This document shows, piece by piece, positions 22,946 to 34,971 of a DNA stretch of 64,000 nt. The stretch is from Dysidea avara (lineage: Eukaryota; Porifera; Demospongiae; Dictyoceratida; Dysideidae). The position numbers were made by a program, and so were the translations under genes. Location of the stretch: NCBI RefSeq assembly GCF_963678975.1, contig NC_089280.1, positions 15,284,280 through 15,348,279 on the forward strand. Reading direction: 5' to 3'. Position 1 is the stretch's first letter; every line of letters starts with the position of its first letter. The notes below the pieces were generated by a model, which was not told the origin of the DNA, searched no databases, and saw only the letters and a program-made list of their open reading frames with translations.

Positions 22946-23770
22946 ATGAATTGTTTCACTAATAGTAGACCAGGACAAACGCAAACGGAAGTTGCCACCT
23001 ACTTTGGAATACCTCGCACCACAGTGACCTCCATCATAGACACCTTCAGGAAACACAACAGAATATATCCTTTGCCAACTAAACCCAATAGAAGGAAGCT
23101 ACTTTCAAAACAACAAGCAAGGGCAGTTGTGAATATAGTCAAAGCACAGAATGACATTACAGTAAAACAAATTCAACAGCAAATCATTGACGACAGCAAC
23201 ATTTTCTCCAACATCAATTCAATAGATATAAGTACCATCCATCGTACACTGAAGAGGAACAACATCTCGATAAAGAATCTTGACATCATTCCAGTGGGCC
23301 GTAACACACCAACTGCAATTGAAAACCGATATGAGTATGTACAGCAGTCAATACGGAACAGCAATGAACATGCCATCTTCTCAATGAAGCTGGGTTTAAC
23401 CTGCACTTGCGTCGACATCGTGGCCGGAATGTGATTGGCAAGAGAGCAACCATCTCGCTCCCAAGTTCATGTGGTGAAAACATCTCTGTAATGATTGCCT
23501 TGTCAGAGAATGGCATCTTACACCGCCATGTTCATGCAGCTTGGGTCATACAATGCTGAGAAGCTCCTTCAGTTTTTATAGTCAAATTCAATATCATTGT
23601 GGATGACACCCCCTCACACCATCATTATGGACAATGTCTGATTCCACAAGACTGCTGACGTACAGCAATGATTTGATAACTCAGCACACCAATGTCGATA
23701 CTTACCACCATGCAGTCCATTTTTAAATGCAGTAGGAGAGACCATCTCTAAAATGAAGTTTTATGTCAGA
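22946..23770 (+). pseudogene. Tc1/mariner-like DDE transposase, inactivated
   Basis: The N-terminal frame 22946-23434 has a helix-turn-helix region (QTEVATYFGIPRTTVTSII) and a second DNA-binding part with ISTIHRTLKRNNISIKNL and RNTPTAIENRYEYVQ. A frameshift leads to NEAGFNLHLRRHRGRNVIG, where the first catalytic Asp of the family's DEAGF motif is Asn. Then stops interrupt TIIMDN, and FLNAVGETISKMK supplies the final Glu about 35 residues after the second Asp (near 23629-23737). Frameshift, stops and the D-to-N change show it is dead. Confidence 0.82.
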
Positions 23771-24365
23771 CAACAACACAGCAGTAGTCGTGATAACCTC
23801 CTGAATTCAATCGATAAAGGGAATATGCCGCATAACTGGTACGGACTGTTGGGGTTGGGTACAACACACCAAGCAGTTTTATGACGCCTGCCTTGATCAA
23901 CACCATATTGACAACACTGTCCCAACTTCAGACACTTTAGATGACGACAGCACTGATGATGAACATGAAGAATAACCACAGTTACTACAAACAGTGTACA
24001 AGTACAGCAGCATACAAAGGAACGTCTTACATGAAATCTAGAATATTTACAGTTATCATGTATATTAAATATAATAACACTGTAATAATTTTTCTAACAG
24101 GTAATGCTGGAAGTCCAGCAGTATGGTCTGGAACGTGAGAAACACCTCGTAAGGCAGCTGAATACAGCACACTACAATTCCGTTTGATGAGCACCAATTA
24201 ACCAAGACGAAAGTAGACAGTGTTAATCACTCCACGTGAATTATCGCTTCTTATAACACCAACTTTCAACAGTTTCTTGCAATAGAAGCTGAAAAGCACA
24301 CGGCGTACACGCTTCACCCGCAAACAATATAGTGACACGTCGCAACTCATTTAATACGACGTACA

Positions 24366-24582
24366 TACGGATGAAAATTTGTGCAAAGGCGACTAATTCT
24401 AATGCAAAGACGCCTAATTCTATTGCAAACACGTCGAATTCTATTACCAAGGCGACTAATTCAATTGCAAAACCAACGAATTCAATTGCAAACGGGATGA
24501 ATTCTACTGCAAAAGCGATGAACTCTATTGCAAACGGGACAAATTCAATTGCAAAGGTGACGAATTCAAATGCAAAACCCTG
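24366..24582. repeat. Right array of about ten 21-bp repeats (inverted)
   Basis: Reverse complement of the left array, with the unit GACGAATTCAATTGCAAA plus three bases. Together with 22530-22740 it makes up nearly all of the TIR of the Tc1-like element. Confidence 0.92.
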
Positions 24583-24584
24583 TA

Positions 24585-25577
24585 AATACAATTCAGCTCT
24601 ATAACTGCATCACACCTTAATTTGTCGGCCATTAAAATCCAATGTATAGTATTTTTAAGTAAAGGACCATATTATGTCAGGGGTAGATTTAGGATTTCAC
24701 AATGTGGTGTCTCTGTATATGTAGGTATAGTGGAGCTGCTAGTATACAGTGTGGGGTCTGGGGCATGAAAATTTTGGCTCTGAGACTGAATTTAGTACAA
24801 TTTTGACGTAACTTTATTGAAGAAACAGATGAATTGTGAGTCACTTCATGTTGAAAAAAATTGATCATCATCAAACTATAGCAGTAGTTATTGAAGTTTT
24901 TCATTTTCACCAGGAGAGGGCATTACGCCCTAATAAATGGGCAATATATAGGCAACTAACAAAGCGTGAACATTTGAGCTTTATCACTGACTCATGTTTT
25001 ACATTTAGTTTTTCTGCATTCTCAATTAGGTAGTCATTTGGTCACTTTTTGTCTTTATACTACTATTACCAAGAGTTCATAATATAAAGTAGTAAGAGAG
25101 AGTGTCCAACAGGAGTACATTCCAGCAAATACACTGAGTAAGATAGAATATTAACACCTTGGTTTGTACAAAGGTTTCACCATCTCAACACATATCAACA
25201 CTTGCCTTCCATCAGTTATGTGTCAATTGGATCAAAACTTTCAGAAGTCTAATTTTACTCAGTGTGTTTGTATATAGGCTATATTGGCATTTTGACACTC
25301 TTCCTTAATATTGTATATCATAAACTCTTGCTATTACTATAAAAGAGGTAACACTTGACTAGTCAATTAGACTTAAGTGCAGCAAGACTAAATGCCGCTG
25401 GAGAACATGAGTCAGTGATAAAGTTTTATTCTTCTATCTTTGTTAATTTAGTTACCTATAGTTGTATTTATACAGACTCCGTCAAAAGTAAAGCTAATGA
25501 CACATGGATTTGGTTGCTACCAGCCAATTTCTACGTAACTTAATCATTTAAATTTTAATATTCCCTACATTATTGTA
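24585..25577. other. Non-coding, no gene recognised
   Basis: AT-rich sequence inside the inferred 5-kb intron of the GLYAT-like gene. No repeat boundary or exon could be supported. Confidence 0.4.
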
Positions 25578-25586
25578 GGAAAGCAC

Positions 25587-26622
25587 CAGAGGAGGTACGG
25601 CATACGTTAAGTGCTATCAAAAACAATTCACGTTAATTACATGTTTTGACTTCTAAACTGATGCTTAATCTAACTTTATGCCTACATTACAGGATTATGG
25701 AGACCTTGAATACAATTTCCAGTGCTACTCTCTTCCATTGTTAGTGTTTTCCCTCCATTTTGTGTGTAAGCTCTTCGTCACTTGACAACGTCTTCAATTG
25801 CCCTGTATATTAATATCAAACCACTGGGGTTCAGCGGGGTTCACTATGCCATTACATTACGGATAAGAAAAGCTTTCGATTGGCACCTAATTTTCAATGA
25901 AACCCTCCTAATAGTAGAGCGGCATAGTGCCATATTGTGCAATTTTTGATACAATTATGAAACTTTCCATATAAGTTGTACTCCTTGTGACATAATTTTT
26001 TGGATATAGAGCCATTACATATTTGACCTTTGGTGACCTTTATGGCCATTTTTTGTATTGAAAATTCATCGTTTTTGTCTTTACCTCTCTGAGGCATCAT
26101 ATTACACGGTTTCAAATTAAAGGTGCTGCTAAAACAAACTACTCGGCTTTATTTGAAGTAAATAGGTGATTGCATCCCAAAGTTTTGATCATTTATATTA
26201 ACCATGAAATTCTATGATTTACTTGCCCATCAGTAATTTACACCCAAGGGCAAAGAATTTTGTGACTTACAAAAATGGTCATAACTTTGTAGTGGAATGA
26301 GATACTAACTTCAAACAAAAGGTGATATTGTTCTTAGATCAATATCTTTAATTTAATACCATGTTTTAACAGTGTACAATAATGCCTCAGGGAGATAAAG
26401 CCAAATGAATTTTCAGTGAAATAATAGCTCTAAAGGTCACCAAAGGTCAAATCTGTGATGGCTCTATATCAAAAAACATATGTCACAAGGAGCACAATTT
26501 GTGTGGAAAGTTTTATCACAAAGTGCACAAAATGCCCATTTTTTTGGTGCTATGCTGCTCTGCTATAAAAATTGCTCTGTACTAATCCTATGAGCTTACG
26601 TGAGTGTGTCGTACCTCCTCTG
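25587..26622. mobile_element. TIR element, 1.04 kb, 9-bp target duplication
   Basis: The ends CAGAGGAGGTACGGCATAC and, read inward from the right, CAGAGGAGGTACGACACAC are flanked by identical GGAAAGCAC (25578-25586, 26623-26631). The CAG ends suggest hAT (8 bp), but nine bases match. The left part contains CACTGGGGTTCAGCGGGG, related to repeats near 9230 and 9510. A second inverted pair lies inside at 25912-26565. No protein. Confidence 0.75.
25912..26565. mobile_element. Inner TIR element, TAGTAGAGCGGC family
   Basis: The ends TAGTAGAGCGGCATAGTGCC and, read inward from the right, TAGCAGAGCAGCATAGCACC are inverted. Inner segments (AAAGGTCACCAAAGGTCAAAT and similar) also occur on both strands, so the whole unit is strongly palindromic. 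The terminal sequence is shared with the element at 31471-32106. Confidence 0.65.
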
Positions 26623-26631
26623 GGAAAGCAC

Positions 26632-27440
26632 CCCTATATTTAGTGCCATTTTGTATGGAACCTGTAATGGGCAGGGCATAGTTAAAAACTATGCAAAACA
26701 GCTAGATTACCAGTATGGGGCACGTGTCAATTAGAACCTCAACTATTTGGTTGCCATAGTGTCTTTTGATGTGATGTTATAGAAGCTCACTAATGATAAA
26801 TATTTACAAAAAGCTTACTACAATATGTAAGGAAAAATTAGACAAGAGCTAGGGATCATCTTGTAATGTGAATCTTTTGCCATGCTAGTTTGTTGCTAAG
26901 TGTAGGGGCTATGTAGGAGTTAGATTTGATCCCTACCAGCTTGTAAAATATTTTTCTTACAATTATGAACTCTATTATTATCCCTAGCTCAAATACGATA
27001 TGCCAGTACAAATGACATATATACAGTGGTCACATTTTGAAGTGCATTTAAAAGATGAAGATGTGTTGACCGCGATCAAGAATAGATACTCAGGTTTAAC
27101 ATAGTAAAAAATTCAGGAGGAGTGATGCAGAGGGGTGGTTTGATTTTGCACTGATAATATATCGTGGTAGTAGGCAGTATTATTACACATTAATGATCAG
27201 GCATGCCAGTACATTAATAAAACAGTCAACACTTGATCTAATAGAACAATTAGACCATCAGTCTACCACACTTATATGGTGTAATACAGTCACCATTGGT
27301 GCTACTGTACATCTAAATCAACAGCCACCTAGGCCGTTTGGTTGCACATTAAGTTTGGTGTGCAAAGTTATTGTATCATCAAGATACTGTAAGAACTTTG
27401 ATTGGATTTGCTACTTAGCTATCCATGTTTTTTCATGTAG
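26632..27440. other. Intron of the GLYAT-like gene, no clear exon
   Basis: Holds a partial copy of the dispersed motif (27213-27265, TAATAAAACAGTCA and CTAATAGAACAATTAGAC). An open stretch at about 26988-27095 (QMTYIQWSHFEVHLKDEDVL) lies after an AG but does not join neighbouring exons in phase, so I leave it out of the gene model. Confidence 0.4.
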
Positions 27441-27849
27441 GTCATGCCCTGAAGGAACATTTGTCGCTACACTTAAACCAGATACATGTACAGTAAAAAT
27501 GTTGGCTGAAACATGGTCGTATGGAAGCCTAGAATCTAAAACAAAATACTTGAAATTCATTATTGAAAACTGTGGATCCATAGGAGTGTTTCTTAAGGAC
27601 GATCCAACTCATCCTGTTTCATGGGCAATGTTTTCAAATTTTGGTCACCTCATGCATGTCTACACATTATCAGAACACAGAGGAAAAGGTTATGCGAAGA
27701 CAGCTGTACTAGGCATTATGAAGGAAATGTTGGAGATCGGTATGACACCTGTGCTAGAAATAGTGAAAGGAAATGCTGCATCAACAAAGATGTTCGCTGG
27801 ACTAGGATTTGTAGAAGCATATAGTGCAACCTGGAAAAAGTATTTGTGA
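27441..27849 (+). CDS. GLYAT-like N-acyltransferase, catalytic GNAT exon
   Basis: The last exon starts after TTTCATGTAG and ends at TGA 27847-27849. It encodes SCPEGTFVATLKPD, then ETWSYG, PVSWAMFSNFGHLMHVYTL and EHRGKGYAKTAVLGIM, and ends GLGFVEAYSATWKKYL. The P-x-SW strand followed by YTLxEHRGKGY is the acetyl/acyl-CoA binding core of the GNAT fold as in the glycine N-acyltransferase-like C-terminal domain, which transfers an acyl group from CoA to an amino acid. RGKGYA is the pyrophosphate-binding loop. The first base completes TGG from the exon at 22222. The frame also stays open upstream across the acceptor into the intron, so a longer read-through form cannot be excluded. Confidence 0.8.
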
Positions 27850-30800
27850 AGTATTTGTAACCTTACAACCTTGATTATGTATACAAAATGATGTATGCAA
27901 TATTATTAAACAATATTACTGGGAAGACAGCAATTGTCAATGCACCCAGGGGGACAATTAACACCCACATGCATGTACAGCAAATGATTAGATAGAAAGT
28001 AAGTAATTAGTAATGTTTTCTAACCCTTTAACAAATATTGGTAAGTTGTTCCATTCTTTGATTACAAGCTATATAGATTATTAACCATTCATTCTGTATC
28101 AGTACTGAGCATTCAGCTATATATATTATATATTATATTATTTCTAGAAAATAATAATTAGCACGCCCACATGGGCAAGTGTATTTAAGGGACAGATTCA
28201 GGGTTTGACATGCCGAGGAGCAAATCAGGGGTAGGAGGGTATATTGTACAGGGAGTATGCTGTACAACCTGTATCCATGACAGTAAAACTGGCAACAATA
28301 AATGAATTAGCATAGGGTCCTTAAGTTAATGGACCTATTAACATAGGTTCATTAACTTGTGTCCTACATTCAGTCTTGGCTGCATTAATAATGACAATTC
28401 CATTCCTCTAACAACTTTGTCCATTAGTCTTTGGAATGTTGCTGGTGCCCCTTGCAAATCAAATGGCATCACATTGAATGAGGTATGCCTTTTAAATACA
28501 TTTGGATTTCATATTTTGTAAATCAAATGCAGTGTCCGATAGTATCTGATTGTACTTGTATAATTATTATGATTTTTCAAAAACTACAGCACAGTGGGGC
28601 CTCAAAGGAGGTAGTGGGGCTTAACATTGATATAGGTGTATTATTGTTTGTGGTAGGAGATCCAGTTGACAACTTCATGAAATATATGCTGAAATTCCAG
28701 GTATACTTTACTAGTATAATAATAATAATATAATATAGATGCAAAGTTATAATGATAACTGATAGGAGACTAAAGAGAGATTGAGATGTAGAGAATAAAA
28801 CTGTATGGATTAAGCATGATGAAAATATTTCCCAGGGTGTGCACAACAGAAAAAAGCCGTACAAGTTTCTCAGCACTAAAACTGGATGTATGACATGCTT
28901 GGTATGGATACAAGATTTGTTTGTCCTAATATCAAGTATTAACTCTTGTTGCAATGTCTATTATTGGTTTGAAAGTATATATATATATACGTTTATGAAC
29001 TGAGGTGTTAACATTCTTCTTTCCATTATTTATTTGATACAGGGCAGATGGCATGCCAATGTGCCTAGGGAGCGAATAATGCCCCAAGGAAAATTACACA
29101 CATACACATGATTACAGTACAGTTATATGTCTAGTAATTGGTTAGTAAATAGATCATTTTTTCTGACTCAATCACTGAGGTTGACAAGTTATTTCAGTCG
29201 ACGGGTTGCTTCACATAAATACCTCATAGTAGTGGCTAAAAAAACAATCATGGTTCAGTTTTAAAAGTTTGCATTTGTGGCAGCATTCCATTGAACCATT
29301 TTATGTCAGTACCCACATGTATTTTTACTACCACACGTATTTCCCCTTATTTGATCTGGTTAATGGGAGCATGTGCATTTCAGTTTTCAAGATTGCCATA
29401 CAGTAGCTACTGTACCTTGTGCATTGTAGCCAAGAGAGTTGTACAGTAAACTCTCTGATATTAGCATTTGCAAAAAAATTTATAGTTGATGTAGTTACTG
29501 TATTACATGTACATTGTGTGGTTGTATTGTAATATTTGACTGGTCTATGAGAGTATTTTGATAAAAGGGGGTCCACATTTCCCAACCTGTGTCTCCCTTG
29601 AACATCACATAATTATAAAGTGATGTGGATGGAGGAGTAAGATAGAGAGAGTGCATGTACCATTATGAAGTAGTAGATGATGGTGGCCTTTCACCACCTC
29701 TCTGGTGAGTCATCTTGGAATTCTCAAGGTCCAATACAACTCAGCATCCACTAAAGAGTGATCCAATAAAGCAGCACACAACACCTATATGCCCATGTGT
29801 TGCACAATATTAAACTTGTCGACATATTCTCCGCTACATCTCAAGTCCATTATAGAGCAGTAATACATTCTAATTGAACAGTCATACTTATACAACGCTT
29901 ACATTACTTTATCTATCCATTCTTTAGCCTGTGCACATGGTTTACTGAGTCTTACGCTTGCCTCCAACAAAAAGGATCTTGCAATTAAAATATATGCCTC
30001 CAGACAAAGTGTTAGGAGCTATGGACATGCCAACCACCATTTCCATTTATTATATATTACTAGTAGAGCAGAGAAAGAAAAATAGAACATTAATTAGGCA
30101 CGAATACACAATTTTAGTTTAGTTGATAGCCAAGTAATCAGTAGTAACTGAATCAGTAGAGTTCAAAGACATTTGGCAATGGAAATTTTACTTTGTGAAG
30201 CAGTTACAATCTGGAGATCTTGGGTTGCATCTGTAAACTAGGCAAAGATATTTGATTCTTTTTTGCATTAAAAGACATAGAGCTATATACATACTATGAT
30301 AATTACTCACTGACCCTTCTGCATAACTGCTTGTCACTGAATTTTTTTACCAGTTTCAAAATCAGAAATTTCTGGTCAATAAATTTCTGGTGTCAAATTA
30401 TTGCACATTTGGTAAAAATTAGTTGGTCTTGCTTGTGTGGGGCAGCAAACCATCTAGCACATGAAACCAATCCTACACACATGTGTGGGATTACTGTAAA
30501 TCTACGACAAGACTTTCTCTGACATCACCTCAGGTATCACCATTAATATTGGTATCACAGGGAAGATCTAGGATTTAACAAGAACTTTAAAGAAAACCAA
30601 GCAGTTTATGTTAAATTATATTTCATCTAATTGGGTTCCTTAATAAGCAGAGCAGCTTGCTTTGTGTTAAATCAGCCATGGAGGAATAATGTTATATAGG
30701 AGCTGTATTTGTCATCACTTAATAAGTGGCCAACTTTACAGCTTCATAGAGAGAGAGAGAGCACTTGTTTGACAAAATAACCAATCATATATCTTACAAT

Positions 30801-30916
30801 TCCAACCATTTATCTTCCAATAATATCACCAATCAGTGGCATAGCTACATTGGGGCCCCAATGCTTTTGAGTATAAGGGTGTACTAAATTACGATGCAAA
30901 AAATCCAATTATAGTT
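27850..30916. other. Intergenic, mostly unrecognised
   Basis: Apart from a small Ty3/gypsy relic at 28381-28482 I see AT-rich sequence, an AT dinucleotide tract near 28120-28160 and 28975-28990, and weak motif relics near 29853-29885 (TAGAGCAGTAATA, CTAATTGAACAGTCA). No gene can be supported. Confidence 0.4.
28381..28482 (-). pseudogene. Ty3/gypsy reverse transcriptase fragment
   Basis: The minus strand reads FNVMPFDLQGAPATFQRLMD followed by KVVRGME. This is the 'FxVMPFGLxNAPATFQRLMD' block of LTR-retrotransposon reverse transcriptase. Only about 34 codons remain, with no LTRs, integrase or protease nearby. Confidence 0.75.
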
Positions 30917-31015
30917 TCATTGCTTTGCTTCATATACATAGTCCATATGTGGTTTCCATGAAAGTTGCTGGTCAGTGATAACTCTTAGGTAGGATTGGCC
31001 TGACATCAAGTACAT
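30917..31015 (-). pseudogene. LINE reverse transcriptase C-terminal fragment
   Basis: The minus strand encodes YLRVITDQQLSWKPHMDYVY, the 'YLGVxIDxxLSWxxHI' motif found after the RT palm domain in CR1/L2/jockey-type LINEs. The open frame extends upstream to about 31261 but is not recognisable there. Confidence 0.65.
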
Positions 31016-31470
31016 ATGAAAAATTATGGTGTCACTCAGGGTCGGTTCTAGAAAATTTACTGACTGGTTTTTCCAACTTAGCCTATCACGCGCAGGGCCA
31101 TTTTGGAACATTATGATTACAGTTAAATCACCCTCATAAATTGTTTCACAATTAAATCTTACTACTCGAAGTCTATTTAATGCATTATCAAGAGTTTGCA
31201 GAAGTAATCGATGATTATTTTTGAGACGCTTAACACATTTGAACATGCTCTGGAGAAGCAATTTTGTGCTGCAGAGAACTCTAAAGCACTTTAATCACTA
31301 GAAAGTTACTAAGTTTTAGTAATACACCTCATTTTAGACTTAAATTTCACTTACTGTTTAAATTAGCTGACTGGTTTCCAGAAACCGGTGAAACCCCCTT
31401 AGAACTGCACCTGGTGTCGATTAACAAAGAACTTATATTAGAAAGTCTACAATGTCAATATAAACCTATT

Positions 31471-32106
31471 AGTAGAGCGGCTAAGTAACATATTTTGATG
31501 AAATCATTCACTTTGTGATAAAAGCACCAAATTTTATATGGAAGTTGAGTAAGGCCAGTATACTAAATTATTTGAGATATGGTCCCACATCAAAATCATT
31601 GCCTTAGTGAAACTTTTAAACTAGGTTATAAGCCCATTTCTAGCTGGCCAGGAAACCACACAAGTGCATTCAAAATCTTTAAATAGCATGAATGTGTTTC
31701 AATTCAAATTAAAGTTCAATTTCAAGATGTGGTAAAATAACATTCTCTAATGGAGCCAATAATTATTTCAGTGTTAAAAGTACAGGCACAATCCAATAGA
31801 AATAATAAATTGCATATCTATGGTTCATAAACCATGGCCCTCTGTGCTTCTTAAATGACCTGGATGGACACCTCAGCTTTTAGATAATACAATCCCTTGC
31901 TTGTCTATGCAGATGCAAAATTTCAATATGTTTACTATTGAACACTTATGGCTTCCACAATACATTTTCACTTGTCAGGTTCTTTGAGCATGGTATGATT
32001 GGTAATTTTAGTGGCACTGTATCTAATATGAATTAAGCAAATGTTGTACCAAGTTTGGTGCTTTTATCAAAAAGTGAATGATTTTTTTTCGCTTAGCCGC
32101 TCTACT
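31471..32106. mobile_element. TIR element, 636 bp, AGTAGAGCGGC family
   Basis: Both ends begin AGTAGAGCGGCTAAG when read inward. They continue as inverted repeats of about 65 bp with TCATTCACTTT.TGATAAAAGCACCAAA. The end sequence is shared with 25912-26565. No protein is encoded and a target duplication is not clear. Confidence 0.75.
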
Positions 32107-33945
32107 GTATTATTCATAACTTGACAAAAGTCATGCATGGTGAGGAGTAAATGTGATTGTTTTATTTTGGTAATGTTTGATGAGTTTACTACATTATTTG
32201 ACTAACTGGAATGACATGCTCAAGTTTTACACAAAATATAAGAAACTGGCTGGTATTTAGATGGATCATATCTCTTGTCGTTAATACAGGAGTAACATAA
32301 GCACAAGAGTAACATAAGCAGATTTCCATTCTGATGGTAGTTCTAATTATTAAGGATTGTTTACGGTGATCATTGAAATGCCAAAATCCAAACATGATCA
32401 GGTAAAATTGAGTCAATACTATAGTTTTACATGTGATTGAATGGCACACATCCCTGCAGTAATACATCTTTTCTTGTTGAGGGCACAGCTAAGTGTTGAT
32501 ATATTTAAGGAATGACAAATGAAAGTATGTTTCAATGTTCTATTTGGTTGTCTTATTTGAGTACATACTGTATACAATGTACAACTTCTCAGACTTACAC
32601 TTTCATTAGGGATCAATCCATAAGAAGGGTTGTAAATGTGGAGTATTGCTTTATTCTCTCTATACAGCTTCATTCCTCACTCCTACGTATATTAAATATA
32701 CATTCTGTGAATGCTATCCCACTAGGGACCTGTGAGAAGGCTTAAAGCCTGTGAATACAGGGAGTCAGAAACATGTAGCTGAAACGTGAAGCCAGAATGC
32801 AGAAAAAAATCCCAGACCCAGTGGTGACTTGATCCCCCGCAACATGCAGTCTAGGCATGCGCCAGAGGATTCAGGATCTGAGATCTTCTCTGCATTCAAC
32901 CTGTACTTCAACATCAACGTCTCGCCAGCAAATGGTTTTACATGAAGAGATTGGCCCAATTAATCTTGACAGCCTCCATAAGAAGCTACTGATTGCCTGT
33001 GTAACAGAGAGTCAGTATCTTGACACAAACTCTATTACATGTAAACTCCTAGACCAGGTGGTGACTTGGTTCACAGACAACTTGTAGTCTAAGTACCTAT
33101 GAAGCAACACAGCTTGGGACTGCTGCATTTCAGCAATATTTAATTCACGACTACTTGCAAACATTCCTTTGCCGATATCTAGCATGTTGATATGCTATGT
33201 GTGGATATGGACATCATGTATAAATACATGACAATCATGACACATAGCAAGTTACACTATTATGTCATGAAATCTCCACACATGTCATCAATTATGCCCA
33301 CACATGAATGTGTTACATCACTGTGACATTACACATGAAGCACATGGAAAATCACTCACATTATTTGGCGACAGAGTATAATATACAAACATTATTATAT
33401 AGTATTCTGTTGTGACCACAAAATGGCCATCACCTGGTTGTACATGTGTGTCAGGTAATGATTTTTTTTGCATGGTGTTTATTTATAGGCTGAAGCCTGT
33501 TACTCTGTCATTAGCCAAATACTGCTGTGTATAAACGCTATTGTAAACACACTTAAAGTGTCTATCAGAGTATAGCGGAATGGCCTGGCCACATTTATTA
33601 ACTAACATTCCAGGCTGTGTAAAGTTGCACCTGACATTCTGTGTACTGTACTTTGAACCTAAAGTATGTATTATGATATCAGCCATAATTATTATATGTA
33701 TGCACATCTTACAGATACACGTCTTATTTGTCATAGTCATAGTTAAATGAATATTATGTGCTGAACCTTTATAGTTCTGTTACAATTATATTGACAAGTC
33801 ACCTATGACATGTCAGATCTCTGAGCTACAGAAAGTTAATACACAAACTGTTAACTAAAATTAATTCAAAACAGCAAACATGAATGTAATTTGAGCAAAA
33901 TGATGCAGTATAATATTATTATACTATATAAATGTGGAGACAGTG
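32107..33945. other. Non-coding; one dispersed repeat and a local duplication
   Basis: Holds the repeat at 32707-32790. Two diverged direct copies of a 50-bp stretch with GTGGTGACTTG and AGTCTA lie at about 32813-32865 and 33050-33100. No gene is recognised, although open frames of 70-85 codons occur. Confidence 0.4.
32707..32790 (+). repeat. Dispersed repeat, inverted partner of 12897-12976
   Basis: CTATCCCACTAGGGACCTG, then TGAGAAGGCTTAAAGCCTG and AACATGTAGCTGAAACG are close to the minus-strand sequence at 12897-12976, 20 kb away. It is not obviously bounded by TIRs. Confidence 0.75.
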
Positions 33946-34971
33946 TTACTGAATATATAACTCCAGTTGATCAATCAAAGCAGCTCTAGCAAAGAACCCA
34001 TCAGTTGCACACAGCCGAGCCTCTATATTACTTGAAGTAGCTTCATGTAACTCCTGATAGAACCATGGTTGAGTGGAATTATTACAGCAGGTACTAGCAA
34101 TGCAGCCTCTTCCATCCCACAAAGGGTCATTGAAATAATACACGGCATGGTCAACTCTATCAGCAGTTCCTGATTCACAGTAATAATCATTACCCACATA
34201 TGAAGGAGAAGATAGTCCACCACTGGCACATGGACAGTTATGATCATCTGTACGATTGTCATATAATCCAATAGAATAAGTCCATATGTGTTGACGTGGG
34301 CTACCATAACTGATTAGCAATCCTTCAGTATAAATATCATCTATACCCAGTGTTTGACCTGACCAGTGATATCGGTAAAATGCCCCAGACCATCCTTTCT
34401 GGTATCCTCTTGCTCTACCACAAACTTTCTGGTAACTTGTCCCATTAGTGGAGAAGTTGGTGGAAGAACAAATGCCATGATTAGTGTCCTCAACTACACG
34501 ACAAAAACTTACACTAGAGAAAGTGTCTTTACGCCATCCACTGGGACAATCATCACCAGCACTGATGTTGAGTTTGACAATTCTTTTCCATCCTCCTCCC
34601 CTCCCAGCACATGTTGGAATAAGCTCACCAGCAGTACTAGAAGCAATTGCTGTCATATTACAAAATGTCCACATGTTTACATTAATGCGATAATAACCGG
34701 ACTTGTCACCAGTTTCAGGATTGTTGTTGTAAATGTTTTCACAGGATGAACCAGTATAAGTCATTCCACAATAGACCCTTCTAGGACCATCAGTGATCCA
34801 ATAGTATCCAGACCACTCATGACTGTCTGGATTCTTATTGAAGATATCCTCACAGGACTTACCAGGGAAGAAAGGTGACTTGAATTGGTACTCACTACAC
34901 TGATCATCAGTAGCCATCACTACATCTTTAGTGAAAGTGACTGTTATAATTGTCAGCAGTAGTAGCATCAT
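33946..34971 (-). CDS. Secreted Cys-rich adhesion/lectin-like protein, 341 aa
   Basis: A single open frame without introns from ATG (34971) to stop (33946). The first 15-20 residues are a signal peptide (MMLLLLTIITVTF). Two short repeats follow, SCEDIFNKNPDSHEWSGYYW and SCENIYNNNPETGDKSGYY, each like the start of fibrinogen/collagen-C-propeptide-type modules (SCxxIxxxxP...SGxYxI). The C-terminal half has CPCASGG, YVGNDYYCESG, PLWDGRGC, STCC, PWFYQEL and ends in an RLC...DQLELYIQ strand. This Cys pattern belongs to a secreted family I know from sponge and cnidarian predictions, without assigned function. Several NxS/T sites are present. Extracellular matrix or recognition role is inference. 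Confidence 0.85.
   Translation of the reverse strand: MMLLLLTIITVTFTKDVVMATDDQCSEYQFKSPFFPGKSCEDIFNKNPDSHEWSGYYWITDGPRRVYCGMTYTGSSCENIYNNNPETGDKSGYYRINVNMWTFCNMTAIASSTAGELIPTCAGRGGGWKRIVKLNISAGDDCPSGWRKDTFSSVSFCRVVEDTNHGICSSTNFSTNGTSYQKVCGRARGYQKGWSGAFYRYHWSGQTLGIDDIYTEGLLISYGSPRQHIWTYSIGLYDNRTDDHNCPCASGGLSSPSYVGNDYYCESGTADRVDHAVYYFNDPLWDGRGCIASTCCNNSTQPWFYQELHEATSSNIEARLCATDGFFARAALIDQLELYIQ

Larger units (their letters stand above)
22522..24582. mobile_element. Tc1/mariner-like transposon with repeat-array TIRs
   Basis: The ends CAGGTTTTTGCAATTG and, read inward from the right, CAGGGTTTTGCATTTG are flanked by TA on both sides (22520-22521, 24583-24584), the Tc1/mariner target. Each TIR is about 215 bp and is mostly a tandem array of a 21-bp unit (TTTGCAATTGAATTCGTC plus three bases). 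A decayed DDE transposase lies between them. Confidence 0.88.

Noticed and set aside
22479..24604. Frames reading FAIEFVP or NSIAKAT repeats
   Set aside because: Translations of the 21-bp arrays in the TIRs of the Tc1-like element, present on both strands and both ends.
26988..27095. Extra exon of the GLYAT-like gene (QMTYIQWSHFEVHLKDEDVL)
   Set aside because: Its phase does not fit either neighbouring exon, while the exon at 22222 joins 27441 directly.
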